Source: FW021-bin31 sp964467635 | GTDB lineage: Bacteria; Bacteroidota; Bacteroidia; Chitinophagales; Chitinophagaceae | Reading direction: 5' to 3' | DNA length: 64,000 nt | NCBI GenBank assembly: GCA_964467635.1 | Contig: CAYXRN010000001.1 | Coordinates: forward strand, 1 to 64,000 | Shown: positions 15,884 to 26,234 of the stretch, in pieces | Layout: each line of letters begins with the position of its first letter | Position numbering within the stretch: the stretch's first letter is position 1 | Translations under genes and position numbers: made by a program | Notes under the pieces: model-generated | Seen by the model: the letters and a program-made list of their open reading frames with translations, nothing else | Database searches by the model: none | What the model was told of the DNA's origin: nothing

Positions 15884-18577
15884 ATGGCTAAGATATTCAT
15901 AGATGGTAAGGCGTATGAGGTGGACGGCAGTCAAAACCTGCTAGCTGCCAGCTTGTCCCTTGGGTTGAACCTCCCTTATTTTTGCTGGCATCCTGCCATG
16001 CATTCTGTGGGCGCCTGCCGGCAATGCGCCATTATTAAATACAGGGATGAGAATGATACCCAAGGCAGAATTACCATGGCTTGTATGGAGCCGGCTTCCG
16101 AAGGTACACGCATCTCCATAGAAGCTCCCGATGCACGTAAGTTCCGGGCGGAAAATATCGAATCGCTCATGATCAACCATCCGCACGATTGTCCGGTTTG
16201 TGACGAAGGCGGAGAATGTCATTTGCAGGATATGACGGTGATGACCGGCCACAACTACCGCCGGTACCGTTTCAAAAAACGTACGCATACCAACCAATAT
16301 CTCGGGCCATTCATTAATCATGAAATGAATCGTTGCATACAATGTTACCGCTGCGTAAGGTTTTATAACGATTACGCGGGGGGCAATGATTTTAGCGTTT
16401 TTGCAGCACATGACAATGTTTATTTTGGACGTTTTGAAGCGGGTGTGTTGGAAAGCGAGTTTAGTGGCAACTTGGTTGAGGTATGTCCTACTGGTGTTTT
16501 CACAGATAAGACGTTAAAAAAACATTATACCCGCAAATGGGATCTGACCAACGCACCCTCGGTTTGCCACGGCTGTAGCTTGGGGTGTAACATCATTGCC
16601 AGTGAGCGGTACGGAGGTCTCCGTAGAATATTAAGCAGATATAACGGAGAGGTAAACGGGTACTTCCTATGTGATCGGGGAAGGTTCGGCTATGAATATG
16701 TCAACAGCGACAGAAGAATACTGCATGCATTAAAAAAACAGGATGGAACCTTTCAGGGCGTTGACAGCCGCACCGCTATTAAAGACCTCAAAGCACTGCT
16801 GGGTACCCGCAAAAACCTTATAGGAATAGGTTCGCCAAGGGCGTCGCTTGAATCGAATTTTCTGCTGAGGGAGTTAGTTGGGCCCGAGCACTTTTATGGA
16901 GGGATAACTGAAAAAGAAGGGCATTTATTAAAAGCGATCCTCCGTATATTAGTAAAGGGGAAAGTAAAAACTCCTTCGCTTAAAGAAACAGAATCTTATG
17001 ATGCCGTATTTGTTTTAGGGGAAGATGTAACGAATACCGCGCCTATGCTTGCCCTTTCTTTGCGGCAGGCGGCGAAAAATAAGCCCAAAGAAAAAGCTGA
17101 TGCTTTGCACATTGATTACTGGAAAGACGCTTCTATCCGTGAGGTAGTGCAGGGAGAAACCGGCCCGGTATATGTCGCGGGGACTCATGCTACAAAACTG
17201 GAAGAAATCGCTACAGAAAGTTATCATGCGCACCCGGACGACATGGCCCGGCTGGGAAGTGCTGTTGCGCATGCGATTAATGGAGCCGTTCCCGCCATTG
17301 AAATGGACCGGCATACAGCAGCATTGGCTGAAGAAATCGCAACGGCGTTGTTGGCGGCGAAAAAACCTTTGGTGGTTTCGGGCACCGGAAGCTGCAATGA
17401 AGCGGTTATTCTAGCCGCGGCAAATGTCGCCTATGCATTGAGAGATAAAGCAAAAGACGCCGGACTGGTTTATACCGTTCCTGAAGTTAATACCCTGGGA
17501 CTCGCCCTTATGGCAGACCAATGGCTGGAAGATGCTTTTAAACAAGCTGCAGAAAAGATTCCGGATGCCGTTATTGTCCTGGAAAATGATCTTTACAAGA
17601 GAATAGAACGTAAACGGGTAAATGAATTTTTCCAACACAACCCGCATACCGTTGTACTGGAATCATTAGCTAATGATACGGGAGAAAATGCAACCTATGT
17701 ACTTCCTGCCGGTACTTTTGCAGAGTCGGACGGAACGGTGATAAACAACGAGGGAAGAGCGCAGCGTTTTTACCAAGTTCATGCACCAAAGAATGATTCC
17801 AGGAGCAGTTGGAAGTGGCTGGACGCCGTAAAACAGGAGAATGGTTCGCGCACGCTGGACGAGATCGTCCAAAAGATGATCGAAGCATTTCCGGAATGGG
17901 AACGCATAAAGGACGTTGCTCCCCCTGCAGGGTTTAGGAAAGGGACCCAGAAAATACCTCGTGAGCCACACCGTTACAGTGGGAGAACAGCAATGAATGC
18001 GCATGTAAAAGTAAGTGAAGAGAAACCGCCGGTGGATAAGGATTCTGCGCTCTCCTATACCATGGAAGGCTATCAGGGACAGCCGCCTTCCTCCATAGTT
18101 CCTTTCTATTGGTCGCCGGGATGGAATTCGGTGCAGGCCATGAACAAATACCAGATCGAAGTAGGTGGGCCGTTACACGATGGCGATCCGGGTAAGCGAT
18201 TGTTTGAAGCGTCGGAAAACGCCCATGCGGATTATTATAAGGTGGTACCCGACTCGTTTTCACCGAAAAAAGGAGAATGGTTGGCGGTTCCTTTGTATCA
18301 TATTTATGGATCCGATGAATTGAGTGCGCAAAGTCCGGCTATAAAAGAAAGAACGCCGGAACCTTATATAGCGCTAAATGATCAAGATGCTGAGTCAGCA
18401 GGTTTTACGGAGGGAAATAAAATTGAAATGCAATATAAGGGGGTATCCTACCAGTTTCCGGTAACTATAAAGCCGGAACTGGCCAGAGGCCTGGCCGGGA
18501 TCCCGCAAGGTCTGGAAGCGACCGCCGGTATCTGTTTCCCTTTCTGGACCAGATTAAATCGTTCTAAAAATGAGTGA
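15884..18577 (+). CDS. nuoG: NADH-quinone oxidoreductase subunit G
   Basis: 897 residues. The N-terminal ferredoxin domain binds N1b (Cys34, 45, 48, 67), followed by N5 (His99, Cys103, 106, 112) and N4 (Cys151, 154, 157, 201). There is also a further set, Cys228, 231, 235 and 263 (C-x2-C-x3-C-x27-C), which matches the N7 cluster site described for E. coli and Thermus and absent from many complexes. The rest is the molybdopterin-oxidoreductase-like domain, without evidence of a bound cofactor. NuoG carries electrons between NuoE/F and NuoI. It overlaps nuoH by 8 bases. Confidence 0.95.
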   Translation: MAKIFIDGKAYEVDGSQNLLAASLSLGLNLPYFCWHPAMHSVGACRQCAIIKYRDENDTQGRITMACMEPASEGTRISIEAPDARKFRAENIESLMINHPHDCPVCDEGGECHLQDMTVMTGHNYRRYRFKKRTHTNQYLGPFINHEMNRCIQCYRCVRFYNDYAGGNDFSVFAAHDNVYFGRFEAGVLESEFSGNLVEVCPTGVFTDKTLKKHYTRKWDLTNAPSVCHGCSLGCNIIASERYGGLRRILSRYNGEVNGYFLCDRGRFGYEYVNSDRRILHALKKQDGTFQGVDSRTAIKDLKALLGTRKNLIGIGSPRASLESNFLLRELVGPEHFYGGITEKEGHLLKAILRILVKGKVKTPSLKETESYDAVFVLGEDVTNTAPMLALSLRQAAKNKPKEKADALHIDYWKDASIREVVQGETGPVYVAGTHATKLEEIATESYHAHPDDMARLGSAVAHAINGAVPAIEMDRHTAALAEEIATALLAAKKPLVVSGTGSCNEAVILAAANVAYALRDKAKDAGLVYTVPEVNTLGLALMADQWLEDAFKQAAEKIPDAVIVLENDLYKRIERKRVNEFFQHNPHTVVLESLANDTGENATYVLPAGTFAESDGTVINNEGRAQRFYQVHAPKNDSRSSWKWLDAVKQENGSRTLDEIVQKMIEAFPEWERIKDVAPPAGFRKGTQKIPREPHRYSGRTAMNAHVKVSEEKPPVDKDSALSYTMEGYQGQPPSSIVPFYWSPGWNSVQAMNKYQIEVGGPLHDGDPGKRLFEASENAHADYYKVVPDSFSPKKGEWLAVPLYHIYGSDELSAQSPAIKERTPEPYIALNDQDAESAGFTEGNKIEMQYKGVSYQFPVTIKPELARGLAGIPQGLEATAGICFPFWTRLNRSKNE

Positions 18578-19529
18578 GACATTAAAATTCATATTGATCA
18601 TTGTGGGCGTGTTGCTGGTATTGCTTACCATAGCAGCCGGTCTGATCTATGTAGAGCGGAGAATGCTGGCGGCCTGGCAGGATCGTTACGGTCCGAACCG
18701 AACGGGACCTTTTGGCTTGCTGCAGGTAATGGCTGACATGATCAAAATATTTTTCAAAGAGGACTGGATACCCACTTTCGTGGACCGTAAAGTATTTGTC
18801 ATCGCCCCGACGATTGTGATGATTGCGATATTGATGAGTTTTGCTGTAGTTCCTTTTACGCCTGTGATCGGGGTGGTTAACCTGAATATCGGACTGCTGT
18901 TCTTTCTGGCCATGTCCTCTCTCGGTGCATACAGCATTGTCCTGGCGGGTTGGGCATCCAATAACAAATATTCGTTATTGGGTGGCATTCGTGGGGCCGC
19001 CCAGATGATTTCCTATGAAGTCTTCATGGGGTTGTCGCTAATGGGGGTGGTAATTATGACAGGGTCGTTTAACCTGCGGGATATTGTATTAGCGCAGGAG
19101 AAAATATGGTTTTTTGTTCCACAGTTTGTCGGTTTTGTGATCTTTTTCATTGCGGGGATTGCAGAAACACACCGCCTGCCTTTTGATATTCCCGAAGCAG
19201 AAAGTGAATTGATAGCGGGTTATCATTCGGAATATTCGGGAATGAAATTCGGGATGTTCTTTGTGGGAGAGTACCTGGGCATTACGCTGATCTCGGCGCT
19301 CACGGTAACTTTATTTTTTGGCGGATGGCTGGGCCCCGATTTTTTACCTCCAGTGGTTTGGTTTCTGATCAAAATGTTCTTTTTTATACTGGTCTTTATC
19401 TTGTTGCGCGCGGCATTGCCGCGGCCGAGGTATGATCAGTTGATGGGCTATGGATGGAAAATCCTATTGCCTCTATCGTTGTTAAATCTTTTGATAACAG
19501 GCGCGATCGTTTTATATTATGCACATTAA
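18570..19529 (+). CDS. nuoH: NADH-quinone oxidoreductase subunit H
   Basis: 319 residues with about eight membrane helices. Conserved loops are DRYGPNRTGPFGLLQ (about 38-52) and AETHRLPFDIPEAESELIAG, whose acidic residues line the quinone tunnel. NuoH links the peripheral arm to the proton-pumping arm. Overlaps the end of nuoG by 8 bases; nuoI follows after 11. Confidence 0.96.
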   Translation: MSETLKFILIIVGVLLVLLTIAAGLIYVERRMLAAWQDRYGPNRTGPFGLLQVMADMIKIFFKEDWIPTFVDRKVFVIAPTIVMIAILMSFAVVPFTPVIGVVNLNIGLLFFLAMSSLGAYSIVLAGWASNNKYSLLGGIRGAAQMISYEVFMGLSLMGVVIMTGSFNLRDIVLAQEKIWFFVPQFVGFVIFFIAGIAETHRLPFDIPEAESELIAGYHSEYSGMKFGMFFVGEYLGITLISALTVTLFFGGWLGPDFLPPVVWFLIKMFFFILVFILLRAALPRPRYDQLMGYGWKILLPLSLLNLLITGAIVLYYAH

Positions 19530-19540
19530 AATGAAAAGAT

Positions 19541-20056
19541 ATGTTTAGTAGTTTAAGGTCGATGTGGCTTACCTTCCTGCATATGTTCCATAAGCGGGTA
19601 ACGGTTCAGTATCCGGAGAAAAAAGCGTATCTGCCGCCGCGTTGGCGGGGAAGAATTGTGTTGACCCGGGATCCCGACCATCAGGAGCGCTGTGTCGCAT
19701 GCTATCTGTGTGCTTCGGTCTGCCCGGTAGATTGTATTTCCTTACAAGCTACCGAAGACGAAAATGGCAGGAGATATCCGGAGTTTTTCAGGATTAATTT
19801 TTCCCGGTGCATCTTTTGTGGGTTATGTGAAGAAGCTTGCCCTACTTATTCTATTCAGCTTATTCCTGATTTTGAAATGGGAGAATATGATCGACAGAAC
19901 CTGGTTTATGAGAAAGAAGACCTCTTGATTGACGGGCAGGGAAAACAACACGGTTATAATTTCTATCGGGTAGCCGGACTGGATATCGGCGTCAAAGGAA
20001 AAGGCGAAGGAGACAATGAAAGCCCCCCGGTGGACATAAGGAGACTGATTCCCTAA
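19541..20056 (+). CDS. nuoI: NADH-quinone oxidoreductase subunit I
   Basis: 171 residues, a ferredoxin with two 4Fe-4S binding motifs, CVACYLCASVCPVDC and CIFCGLCEEACPT, for clusters N6a and N6b that connect NuoG to N2 in NuoB. The N-terminal region has an amphipathic membrane-contact helix. A 263-base purine-rich gap separates it from nuoJ, the largest gap inside the operon; it has no coding frame and no clear terminator. Confidence 0.95.
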   Translation: MFSSLRSMWLTFLHMFHKRVTVQYPEKKAYLPPRWRGRIVLTRDPDHQERCVACYLCASVCPVDCISLQATEDENGRRYPEFFRINFSRCIFCGLCEEACPTYSIQLIPDFEMGEYDRQNLVYEKEDLLIDGQGKQHGYNFYRVAGLDIGVKGKGEGDNESPPVDIRRLIP

Positions 20057-20319
20057 GTAAGCTTTTAAAGGAAAAATCTAATTATGGACGGCGGAAAAAC
20101 GATATAAAAAACGAAATAAAGTGCAGTGAGGAATATAAGAAGAAGGAACCGCTTATAAACCGCAGACTTTGGAATGCTGTTATGAAGAAACATAAAAAAT
20201 GAACTAGAAATGATACAACAAGCAGGTTAATCCATTTAAGAAAGCGGTTAAAGAGAGGACAGCTCCGTTAAGTTATAAACCCACTATAGTATAATGATAA
20301 TGCGGTCAACAACTAAACC

Positions 20320-20874
20320 ATGAATGTAATATTTTACATAGCGTCTATTGTCGCCATCGTTGCAACGGCTTTGGTGGTTACCGGAAAGAATCCGGTTCAT
20401 GCCTTGTTGTATCTGATCGTTTCCCTGCTTGCCGTATCTGTTATATTTTTTCTTTTGGGAGCGCCTTTTATGGCGGCATTGGAAGTGATTATTTATGCCG
20501 GTGCTATTATGGTGCTTTTTGTCTTTGTTATTATGATGTTGAATTTGGGAGAAGAAGCTGTGAAAAATGAAAAGGAATGGCTCCGTCCGAAAGCATGGAT
20601 TGGTCCAGGCATTTTGTGTATGATCTTATTGGCAGAGCTAATTTACGTTTTTTATACTTCCGATTTTTCCGGAGGAGCCACTGCGGTAATCGGACCGAAG
20701 CAGGTGGGCATAGCCTTGTTTGGCCCGTATGTGTTAGGGGTAGAGCTAACCGCTATGTTGCTGATGGCTGGTATCGTGGGCGCCTACCATATTGGCAGGG
20801 AGAAGAAGCGGGAATACCACCGTTATTTGAAAAAGCCGGAAGAAAAAGCAGAAGAAAAGGAGGAAGTGTTATGA
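20320..20874 (+). CDS. nuoJ: NADH-quinone oxidoreductase subunit J
   Basis: 184 residues, five hydrophobic helices, with the family motif EVIIYAGAIMVLFVFVIMML in the helix that carries the pi-bulge of complex I. The C-terminal tail is very charged (KPEEKAEEKEEVL). Membrane-arm subunit next to NuoA and NuoK. Its TGA overlaps the nuoK ATG (ATGA). Confidence 0.95.
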   Translation: MNVIFYIASIVAIVATALVVTGKNPVHALLYLIVSLLAVSVIFFLLGAPFMAALEVIIYAGAIMVLFVFVIMMLNLGEEAVKNEKEWLRPKAWIGPGILCMILLAELIYVFYTSDFSGGATAVIGPKQVGIALFGPYVLGVELTAMLLMAGIVGAYHIGREKKREYHRYLKKPEEKAEEKEEVL

Positions 20875-21206
20875 TAGATATTCCCATGTATATTGAACTG
20901 TTGTTGGCCGCCATTTTATTTTTATTGGGACTGCTTGGTGTTCTAATACGCAGGAACGTTATTTTAGTACTGATGTCCGCGGAAGTGATGCTGAATGCCG
21001 CCGGTCTTGCTTTTATTGTAGCAGGAGCCCATTGGATGCAGGTCGAAGGCCAGGTGATGTTTATTTTTATTCTTGCCATGGCTGCTGCTGAAGTTTCCGT
21101 GGGCCTGGCACTTATTCTGCAAATGCATCGCCAGCACAAGACGGTAGATGCTGCTATGCTCAATACGTTAAAAGATTCGAGAGAAGAGAATGACCGTTAC
21201 TATTGA
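20871..21206 (+). CDS. nuoK: NADH-quinone oxidoreductase subunit K
   Basis: 111 residues with three membrane helices. SAEVMLNAAGLAF and AAAEVSVGLALIL carry the two conserved membrane glutamates used in proton transfer (MrpC-like). The frame is open further upstream inside nuoJ, but the start at 20871 gives the usual length and an ATGA overlap with nuoJ. The C-terminus has a hydrophilic extension (KDSREENDRYY). Confidence 0.95.
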   Translation: MIDIPMYIELLLAAILFLLGLLGVLIRRNVILVLMSAEVMLNAAGLAFIVAGAHWMQVEGQVMFIFILAMAAAEVSVGLALILQMHRQHKTVDAAMLNTLKDSREENDRYY

Positions 21207-21246
21207 ATATTGATATATAACAAGAACCGCTTAAGGAATTAAGGTT

Positions 21247-23145
21247 ATGACAGTTTTTGAACTTCTTTGGCTGATCCCCGCTTTACCCTTGTTCAGTTTT
21301 TTGATCCTGGCTATTTTTGGATTAAATATGAACAGGAAAGTTGTTGCCATTATAGGATGTGCGACTGTTGGACTGTCTGCTTTACTGACGATATGGATGG
21401 GCATTGTATTTTTGAATGCACCACCGGAGGGAAATTTTTATCAACAGACGTTATGGACCTGGTTTAACGTGGCTGGCTTCTCCCCTGCTATTGCGCTCTA
21501 CCTGGATCCTTTGTCACTTATATTTACTTTTGTAGTCACCTTTGTAAGCTTTCTTATTCATTGGTACTCTACCGAATTTATGAAAGGGGATGAAGGATAC
21601 TCCCGCTTTTTTGCTTACATGAATCTGTTTGTCTTCTCCATGCTGATGCTGGTGCTGGCAGACAATCTTCTGTTGCTTTATTTAGGCTGGGAAGGGGTTG
21701 GCTTATGCAGTTTCTTGCTGATCGGGTTTTGGTACAAAGATGATTACAACTGCTATGCGGCACGTAAAGCATTTATTGTTACCCGTATTGGAGATGTGGC
21801 GATGATCATCGGTTTGTTCTTGTTGGTAAAGAATTTCAATACTTTGAACATAAATGAAATCTTAACCCAGGCGCCTGAGGTTTGGTCACCGGGTGCTTCC
21901 GGTGTTTTTTGGGCCGCTATTCTTTTATTAGGAGGAGCCTTGGGGAAATCCGCACAACTTCCGCTGCAGACGTGGTTACCCGATGCCATGGCCGGTCCTA
22001 CACCAGTCAGTGCTTTAATACATGCGGCGACAATGGTTACCGCGGGTGTTTATCTTATTGCCAGAACTCATGTTCTATATGAATTAGCTCCGGTGGTACA
22101 GCTTTTAGTTGCTATTATAGGTGCAGCTACTTTGGTTATCGCTGGATGTAGCGCCTTGGTTCAAAGAGATATTAAACGAGTACTGGCTTATTCCACCATC
22201 AGCCAGATTGGTTATATGTTTTTGGCCCTGGGTGTGGGCGCCTGGTCAGCTGCTGTCTTCCATTTTATGATACACGCTTTCTTTAAGGCTTTGTTGTTCC
22301 TCGCGGCTGGAGCGGTTATTCTGGCGATGCATCATGAGCATGATATGTTTAAGATGGGGGGGCTCAGAAAAAAACTGCCGGTGGTTTTCTGGACTTTCCT
22401 TTTCGGAGCAGGAGCACTTGCCGCCATACCGTTGGTTACCGCTGGTTTTTATAGCAAGGATCAGATTCTGTTTTTTGCGATGGCGTCGGCTAAAGGGAGC
22501 TTTTGGTTGTGGCTCGCGGGGTATGTGGGGGCATTTTTGACGGCTGTTTATACCTTTCGAATGGTGTTCATTACGTTTTATGGCAACCAAAAGATGGAAG
22601 TGGGTTACCGTCCTAAAGGAAGTATTAAGGTTCCACTCATCATCCTGGGTGTTTTATCCCTCATAGCCGGATTTGTGGAAATACCACACTCCTGGGGGCA
22701 TTTTACGCCTTTTTCAGACTTTGTAACCACTGCTCTTCCCCAGGTGCAATTGGCCGAAGGAATGGCAAGTAGCGAAACTATTTTACAAATTATTACAGGG
22801 ATTATCGCTTTGATAGGCGTATATCTCGCCTGGCAGTTTTGGCTTAAAAAGCCGCAGCCGGTTTATCGGTTTAAAACCACCGGATTTGGCAAAGGACTTT
22901 ATCATTTTTTATTCAAAGGGTGGATGTTTGACCAACTCTTTGATGTCCTATTTGTTCGTCCGGCCGTGTGGCTGTCGAAGATAGACAAACATGATTTCAT
23001 AGACCGTATATACGGTGGAATCGGGGGATTGAATTTACTGTTAAATAAATCGTTCAGTCGTACGCAAAATGGTTATCTCCGCTGGTATTTATTCGGGATA
23101 GCTTTTGGTGCTGTAATGGCTGTAACCATTATTTTATTCTTATGA
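21247..23145 (+). CDS. nuoL: NADH-quinone oxidoreductase subunit L
   Basis: 632 residues, antiporter-like subunit with about 16 helices. The conserved proton channel region is visible in LGWEGVGLCSFLLIGFWY, LPLQTWLPDAMAGPTPVSAL and ISQIGYMFLALG. The amphipathic lateral helix expected at the C-terminal third is consistent with the extra length relative to NuoM and NuoN. Distal proton pump. The stop overlaps the nuoM start (ATGA). Confidence 0.96.
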   Translation: MTVFELLWLIPALPLFSFLILAIFGLNMNRKVVAIIGCATVGLSALLTIWMGIVFLNAPPEGNFYQQTLWTWFNVAGFSPAIALYLDPLSLIFTFVVTFVSFLIHWYSTEFMKGDEGYSRFFAYMNLFVFSMLMLVLADNLLLLYLGWEGVGLCSFLLIGFWYKDDYNCYAARKAFIVTRIGDVAMIIGLFLLVKNFNTLNINEILTQAPEVWSPGASGVFWAAILLLGGALGKSAQLPLQTWLPDAMAGPTPVSALIHAATMVTAGVYLIARTHVLYELAPVVQLLVAIIGAATLVIAGCSALVQRDIKRVLAYSTISQIGYMFLALGVGAWSAAVFHFMIHAFFKALLFLAAGAVILAMHHEHDMFKMGGLRKKLPVVFWTFLFGAGALAAIPLVTAGFYSKDQILFFAMASAKGSFWLWLAGYVGAFLTAVYTFRMVFITFYGNQKMEVGYRPKGSIKVPLIILGVLSLIAGFVEIPHSWGHFTPFSDFVTTALPQVQLAEGMASSETILQIITGIIALIGVYLAWQFWLKKPQPVYRFKTTGFGKGLYHFLFKGWMFDQLFDVLFVRPAVWLSKIDKHDFIDRIYGGIGGLNLLLNKSFSRTQNGYLRWYLFGIAFGAVMAVTIILFL

Positions 23146-24758
23146 TATTAGTTGATCTCATAATCATTCTCATGCTGGGAGGTTTTCTTTCCTGGTTAAT
23201 AAGCAAATGGCGTGCTTCTGCCGGCAGGTGGATCGCCCTTCTGACCGTGGTGATTGATTTTATCATTTCTATTGTCTTATGGATGCAGCATGACGGACAG
23301 GTAAGTGTGTTGGAAAAAGGTCAATGGATCCAAGATTTTAATGTTCAATGGATACCCGAATTGGGAATAAATTTCCATCTCGCCATGGATGGACTGAGCC
23401 TGATCATGATTGTACTAACCCTTTTTGTAGGCGGAGTGTCTGTATTGGCTTCCTGGAAGGAAATTAAAGAAAGATCCGGCTTTTTCCATTTCAATACCTT
23501 ATGGCTACTTGCCGGAATCGTGGGCGTATTTCTTTCTATGGATCTGCTCCTCTTTTATTTCTTTTGGGAAGTAATGTTGATTCCGATGTTTTTTATCTTG
23601 GGAATATGGGGATACGAAAAGCGAGGATATGCGAGTATCAAATTCTTTATATTCACTCAGTTAAGCGGGCTGTTGATGTTGTTAGCCATATTGGGATTGT
23701 ATTTTGTTCACGGAAGCCAGACCGGCACTTATACTTTCGACTATTTTGCTTTATTGGGAACCTCCATGCCTGCTCAGCTCGCTTTTTGGCTGATGTGCGG
23801 GTTCTTGATTGCTTTCGTTGTCAAACTACCGGCACTCCCCTTCCACAGCTGGCTCCCTGACGCCTATACCCAGTCGCCTACCGCGGGTAGCGTGATCCTG
23901 GCCGGTCTGATGACTAAAACAGCCGCTTATGGAATGCTGCGTTTTGTATTACCTCTTTTTCCCGATGCGGCCAGGTCTATTGCTCCATTAGCCCTTTTAC
24001 TGGGGGTAGCCGGCGTACTCTACGGCGCAAAAATGGCCTATGCCCAGCGTGACTTAAAACGGTTAATCGCTTTTTCCAGTTTGAGTCATATGGGTTTCAT
24101 AATGATCGGTGTTTTTTCATTTGAAGTTTTGGCCTATCAGGGAACGGTGATGGAAATGGTCACGCATGGTATCAGTATCAGCGCGTTGTTTGTTATCGCG
24201 GGGGCACTACAGGCCAGAACGAAAACCCGGGATATGTCGGCCGCGGGAGGTTTCTGGGAGCAAATGCCGCATATGGGAGGGATCACCCTAATTTTCGTGC
24301 TTGCTTCTCTGGGCCTGCCCGGATTGGGAAACTTTATTGCAGAGTTTTTAATTCTGGCAGGCGCCTTTCAGGCCAGTATGGTTTGGGCCATCCTGGCTGC
24401 AGTAGGACTGATCGCTTCCATGATCTACTCTTTGGTGATCTTGCAAAAAGTTTTTCAGGGAAAGAAAAGGCAAATGGAAGTGAAATTGACTGACTTCTCC
24501 CCCAGAGAATTAATCGCAATGGCATGCCTGATTGTTGTTATTTTTTGGCTCGGGTTTTTCCCGCAGAAAGTGATAAGTACCGTACAGCCGGTATTCGACC
24601 GATTGGAGCAGCAGATGAAGGGGACTTCAGATCGTTCTGATTCGGGACATCCCGTAGCAACTGTAGATTTTGTGCAATACAAGCCCGATTTTGAGAAGAA
24701 TCATGGAGAAGAAATAAGGAGAAGTACTGTAGCTAATCAAAAAGGAGGTACAAAATGA
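23142..24758 (+). CDS. nuoM: NADH-quinone oxidoreductase subunit M
   Basis: 538 residues, antiporter-like. FFWEVMLIPMFFILG contains the conserved glutamate of helix 5, and LPALPFHSWLPDAYTQSPTA plus SSLSHMGFIMIG are the core proton-channel motifs. Second of the three proton-pumping subunits. Overlaps both nuoL and nuoN by 4 bases (ATGA), so translation of L-M-N is likely coupled. Confidence 0.96.
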   Translation: MILVDLIIILMLGGFLSWLISKWRASAGRWIALLTVVIDFIISIVLWMQHDGQVSVLEKGQWIQDFNVQWIPELGINFHLAMDGLSLIMIVLTLFVGGVSVLASWKEIKERSGFFHFNTLWLLAGIVGVFLSMDLLLFYFFWEVMLIPMFFILGIWGYEKRGYASIKFFIFTQLSGLLMLLAILGLYFVHGSQTGTYTFDYFALLGTSMPAQLAFWLMCGFLIAFVVKLPALPFHSWLPDAYTQSPTAGSVILAGLMTKTAAYGMLRFVLPLFPDAARSIAPLALLLGVAGVLYGAKMAYAQRDLKRLIAFSSLSHMGFIMIGVFSFEVLAYQGTVMEMVTHGISISALFVIAGALQARTKTRDMSAAGGFWEQMPHMGGITLIFVLASLGLPGLGNFIAEFLILAGAFQASMVWAILAAVGLIASMIYSLVILQKVFQGKKRQMEVKLTDFSPRELIAMACLIVVIFWLGFFPQKVISTVQPVFDRLEQQMKGTSDRSDSGHPVATVDFVQYKPDFEKNHGEEIRRSTVANQKGGTK

Positions 24759-26197
24759 TAAAGTTGGAAGACCTGCATTTGCTCCTGCCACAGATCGTGC
24801 TTGTCGTTGCGGCGATCATCGCTATGCTTTCCATAGCGGTGAAAAGGAGCCCTTCTTTTATTCATAAGTTTACCTTGCTTGCCCTGGTCGTGGCTTTTGC
24901 TTCGATGCATTATATCGGGCCGGAATCCCGGCAACTCACTTCTCTTTTTATCATAGACGGTTTCAGTCTTTTCTTTACCGGACTGATTCTTATCGCTGTG
25001 TTTTTTGTTGCCCTTATTTCTTTTCCTTATTTCAGGAAAAGAAATATTGAAAAGGAAGAATATTATGTGCTGTTGTTGCTTTCCACGCTTGGGGCGATTA
25101 CCATGGTGATCAGCAACAATTTTATTTCTTTCTTCCTCTCATTGGAATTGCTGAGTGTTTCTCTTTACGCATTAATTGCTTATCTAAAACATGAGACTTC
25201 AGGTATCGAAGCGGGAATCAAGTATCTCGTATTGGCTGCCGTTTCCTCCGCCATTCTTTTATTTGGGATAGCGCTGATTTATGCCCAAACAGGGGCGCTG
25301 GAGTTGGACCAGATTGCTGATTCGCTTGCGGGAGGCTCCTATAAAGATGTTGTATTTGCTACAGGTATGGCATTGGTTATTGCCGGAATTGGCTTTAAAA
25401 TGGCATTGGTACCCTTTCACTTATGGACGCCGGACATATATGCAGGGGCGCCTGCCCCTGTCTCTGCTTATGTAGCTACGGTTTCAAAAGGGAGTGTATT
25501 TGCTTTCTTATTGCGGTTGTTTACAGAACTGAACGGGTCAGCACATGACGCAGTATGGATTGTTTTTGCTGTAATTGCTATAGGCTCCATGCTTATCGGC
25601 AATTGGCTGGCTTTGCGGCAGCAAAACATCAAACGATTGCTGGCTTACTCTTCCATCGGACACCTGGGATATCTTATTGTAGCGCTACTTGCTGCCAGTA
25701 CGGCAGGTATGCATGCGGCTGTCTTTTACCTGGTTACTTATTTCATTAGTATGTTGGCTGCGTTTGGCATTATCAGTTACGTTTCTGGGAAAAGCAAAGA
25801 AGCATTTAAGCTGGAGGCATATCGCGGACTATTTTGGCAAAGGCCGTGGCTGGCAGTTTTACTTACCGCAGTGATGTTATCTCTGGCGGGTATCCCTATT
25901 ACAGCCGGATTTATAGGAAAGTTTTATCTTTTATTGTCAGGCGTAGGTTCAGGTCTTTGGCTGCTTACTATTGTGCTGGTAACTTCCAGTTCTATCGGAT
26001 TGTTTTATTACCTCCGGGTAGTTGTCACCATGTTTTCACGTAAAGAGGGCGGATATAAAATGGAGGCAGACAGTGCTTCTGTATCCGCGGGAATAGCATT
26101 AGCGGTTTTATTTGTTTTGTTACTGTGGTTCGGCTTGTTGCCGAATGGATTGATGCATTATATACACCAGCTCGTCGGGGTTATACAAATGCAATAG
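24755..26197 (+). CDS. nuoN: NADH-quinone oxidoreductase subunit N
   Basis: 480 residues, antiporter-like. SLELLSVSLYALIAY carries the conserved glutamate; MALVPFHLWTPDIYAGAPAP and SSIGHLGYLIVALL are the channel motifs. Last gene of the operon, so the set A-B-CD-E-F-G-H-I-J-K-L-M-N is complete. Only 37 bases of sequence follow before the assembly gap. Confidence 0.96.
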   Translation: MIKLEDLHLLLPQIVLVVAAIIAMLSIAVKRSPSFIHKFTLLALVVAFASMHYIGPESRQLTSLFIIDGFSLFFTGLILIAVFFVALISFPYFRKRNIEKEEYYVLLLLSTLGAITMVISNNFISFFLSLELLSVSLYALIAYLKHETSGIEAGIKYLVLAAVSSAILLFGIALIYAQTGALELDQIADSLAGGSYKDVVFATGMALVIAGIGFKMALVPFHLWTPDIYAGAPAPVSAYVATVSKGSVFAFLLRLFTELNGSAHDAVWIVFAVIAIGSMLIGNWLALRQQNIKRLLAYSSIGHLGYLIVALLAASTAGMHAAVFYLVTYFISMLAAFGIISYVSGKSKEAFKLEAYRGLFWQRPWLAVLLTAVMLSLAGIPITAGFIGKFYLLLSGVGSGLWLLTIVLVTSSSIGLFYYLRVVVTMFSRKEGGYKMEADSASVSAGIALAVLFVLLLWFGLLPNGLMHYIHQLVGVIQMQ

Positions 26198-26234
26198 CAG
26201 CAACGAACAGGTCGCAATTTCAGTACTTCTCTGA

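Noticed and set aside
20577..20870. N-terminal extension of nuoK
   Set aside because: It lies wholly inside nuoJ in another frame; the ATG at 20871 gives the normal NuoK length.
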